Origin: an uncultured Dialister sp.
GTDB taxonomy: Bacteria > Bacillota > Negativicutes > Veillonellales > Dialisteraceae
Direction: 5' to 3'
Length of the DNA: 5,872 bases
NCBI GenBank assembly: GCA_900543455.1
Contig: UQRR01000113.1
Coordinates: forward strand, 1-5,872
Shown here: in pieces, positions 5,014 to 5,872 of the stretch
How the letters are laid out: each line of letters begins with the position of its first letter
Position numbering within the stretch: position 1 is the first letter of the stretch
Position numbers and translations under genes: made by a program
The notes under the pieces: model-generated
Told to the model about the DNA's origin: nothing
Seen by the model: only the letters and a program-made list of their open reading frames with translations
Database searches by the model: none

Positions 5014-5166
5014 GAGAAATTAGGAATGAGGAATTAGGAATGAAGGTGGCGGCTTCGCCGCATATATATGGGGCGATGCCCGAAAGCGGCATTTCAGTCA
5101 CCAGCCCCTAATCCCTAATCCCTAGCTACCAGTCACCAGTCACAAGTCACTAGCTCCCAATCCCCC
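5014..5166 (+). repeat. Interspersed repeat copy 3 with heptamer head and tail
   Basis: The head consists of 7-bp units GGAATGA/GGAATTA (about 5016-5044), a different sequence from the GGTTCAG head of copies 1 and 2. The core (5045-5086) begins with the same 17 bases as copy 1, continues through ATATATAT and GGGCGATGCCCGAAAG, and differs only by a 2-bp gap and a few substitutions. The tail has CTAATCC units (about 5108-5121) and AGTCACC/AGTCACA/AGTCACT units (5131-5151). It separates madM from mdcA. From the madM stop to this element (4951-5013) nothing clear is seen except the palindrome CCCATGGG (4967-4974), which has no loop or T run and is not a terminator. Confidence 0.8.
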
Positions 5167-5187
5167 TTTCCTCTTACCGCCCCTATT

Positions 5188-5196
5188 TGTTATGAT
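5188..5196 (+). promoter_or_regulatory. Extended -10 promoter candidate for mdcA
   Basis: TGTTATGAT matches the extended -10 pattern TGnTATnAT. No convincing -35 is seen at 17 bp (TTCCTC). It lies inside a small hairpin, CCCTAT (5181-5186) with ATAGGG (5195-5200). Transcription would begin near 5203 and give a leader of about 83 nt rich in AAC/AAT triplets (5201-5228). This would allow mdcA to be expressed apart from madLM. Confidence 0.45.
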
Positions 5197-5285
5197 AGGG
5201 AAGCAGCAACAATAACAACAATAATAATGAAAACCTGTATACTTATTTCTGTACAACCCTATTTTTATTGAAAGGAAGTCCATCC

Positions 5286-5872
5286 ATGTTAGAAATCAAA
5301 CCATGCAATAAGAACTGGCACACCAGAGGAGACGATACCGCAGCCCGCATTGCAGCTGCCGCTCCGTATGCAGAGGGAAAGATCGTTGACGCAGCCAATA
5401 CCGTCAAAGTCCTTGAAGCGGTCCTTCGCCCGGGCGATAAAGTCAATATCGAAGGCGATAACCAGAAGCAGGCGGATTTCCTCGCGAAAGAGCTCTGCAA
5501 GGTGGATCCGTCCAAAGTGCATGATCTTCATATGATCCAGTCCACCCTCTCCATTCCGGAGCATCTGGATGTCTTTGATAAAGGCATCGCCAGAAAGCTG
5601 GACTTCGCATACGCAGGCAGCCAGGGCAAGCGTCTGGCGCAGATGGTACAGAATGACGGTGTCGAACTCGGCGCTATCCATACCTATCTCGAAATGTATT
5701 CCCGCTACTTCATCGACCTCGTGCCGAGAGTTTCCCTTGTCTGCGCTGACTATGCGGATGCAGCCGGCAACATTTACACCGGCTTTTCCACCGAAGACAC
5801 CCCGGCGATCGTCGAAGCGACGAAATTCAATCAGGGCATCGTCATTTTCCAGGTCAATCAGATCGTTGACAA
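5286..5872 (+). CDS. mdcA: Malonate decarboxylase subunit alpha (partial, 5' part)
   Basis: The reading frame is open from the ATG to the window end, giving 195 residues of a protein that is usually about 550 aa. MdcA/MadA transfers acyl carrier protein between acetyl and malonyl thioesters, the entry step of malonate decarboxylation, as part of a cytoplasmic complex. Supporting motifs are EGDNQKQADFLAKEL (56-70), DPSKVHDLHM (74-83), IPEHLDVFDKGIARKLDF (90-107), GAIHTYLEMYSRYFIDLVPR (129-148) and NIYTGFSTEDTPAIVEAT (162-179). The ribosome site AAAGGAAG (5271-5278) is seven bases before the ATG. The N-terminus alone does not show whether the enzyme is the biotin-independent (Mdc) or biotin-dependent (Mad) type; the genes beyond the right edge would decide. 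Clustering with madLM supports the call. Confidence 0.93.
   Translation, partial: MLEIKPCNKNWHTRGDDTAARIAAAAPYAEGKIVDAANTVKVLEAVLRPGDKVNIEGDNQKQADFLAKELCKVDPSKVHDLHMIQSTLSIPEHLDVFDKGIARKLDFAYAGSQGKRLAQMVQNDGVELGAIHTYLEMYSRYFIDLVPRVSLVCADYADAAGNIYTGFSTEDTPAIVEATKFNQGIVIFQVNQIVD

Noticed and set aside
5289..5681. Minus-strand 130-aa frame antisense to mdcA
   Set aside because: It lies wholly within the strongly supported mdcA coding frame and has no motif or ribosome site.

Overview
The window shows a bacterial malonate-use locus and its probable control genes. Two genes lie on the minus strand (positions 144-3071): a LytTR-type response regulator and its LytS-type membrane sensor kinase. Facing away from them on the plus strand (3691 to the window end) are madL and madM, the two subunits of a Na+-dependent malonate transporter, then the start of mdcA, the alpha subunit (malonyl/acetyl-ACP transferase) of malonate decarboxylase. 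mdcA runs off the right edge, so the rest of the decarboxylase genes should lie just beyond. The moderately GC-rich coding sequence, strong AAGGAGG-type ribosome sites, the gene set and the style of the intergenic repeats suggest an anaerobic Firmicute of the Negativicutes (Megasphaera/Dialister/Selenomonas-like). This placement is an inference from general resemblance, not proof.

Layout: 1-13 is the edge of an inverted repeat copy. 29-77 is a very strong hairpin terminator for the regulator. 144-899 is the response regulator. 900-1343 is a repeat block with two hairpin cores, runs of 7-bp (and some 8-bp) tandem units and a 20-bp-stem hairpin. 1344-3071 is the sensor kinase. 3072-3690 is a 619-bp divergent control region with candidate promoters in both directions, a possible LytTR direct-repeat operator, several hairpins and a 165-bp near-complete palindrome (3451-3615). 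3691-4083 is madL and 4186-4950 is madM. 4951-5285 is a spacer holding a third copy of the repeat family and an extended -10 promoter candidate. 5286-5872 is the 5' part of mdcA.

Proposed working model (inference): the membrane sensor detects malonate or a related carboxylate, phosphorylates the LytTR regulator, and the regulator activates the divergent madLM promoter. MadLM imports malonate with Na+. Malonate decarboxylase then binds malonate as a thioester on its acyl carrier subunit and releases CO2. This resembles known LytTR systems placed beside the transporter they control (for example BtsSR/BtsT, YpdAB/YhjX and LytST with LrgAB or PftAB), but pairing with MadLM is less familiar.

The most unusual parts are non-coding: a modular repeat family whose flanking tandem arrays mostly use 7-bp units of different sequence, its insertion between sensor and regulator and again between madM and mdcA, and the long palindrome in the madL leader, which looks like a miniature transposable element or a large structured leader RNA.
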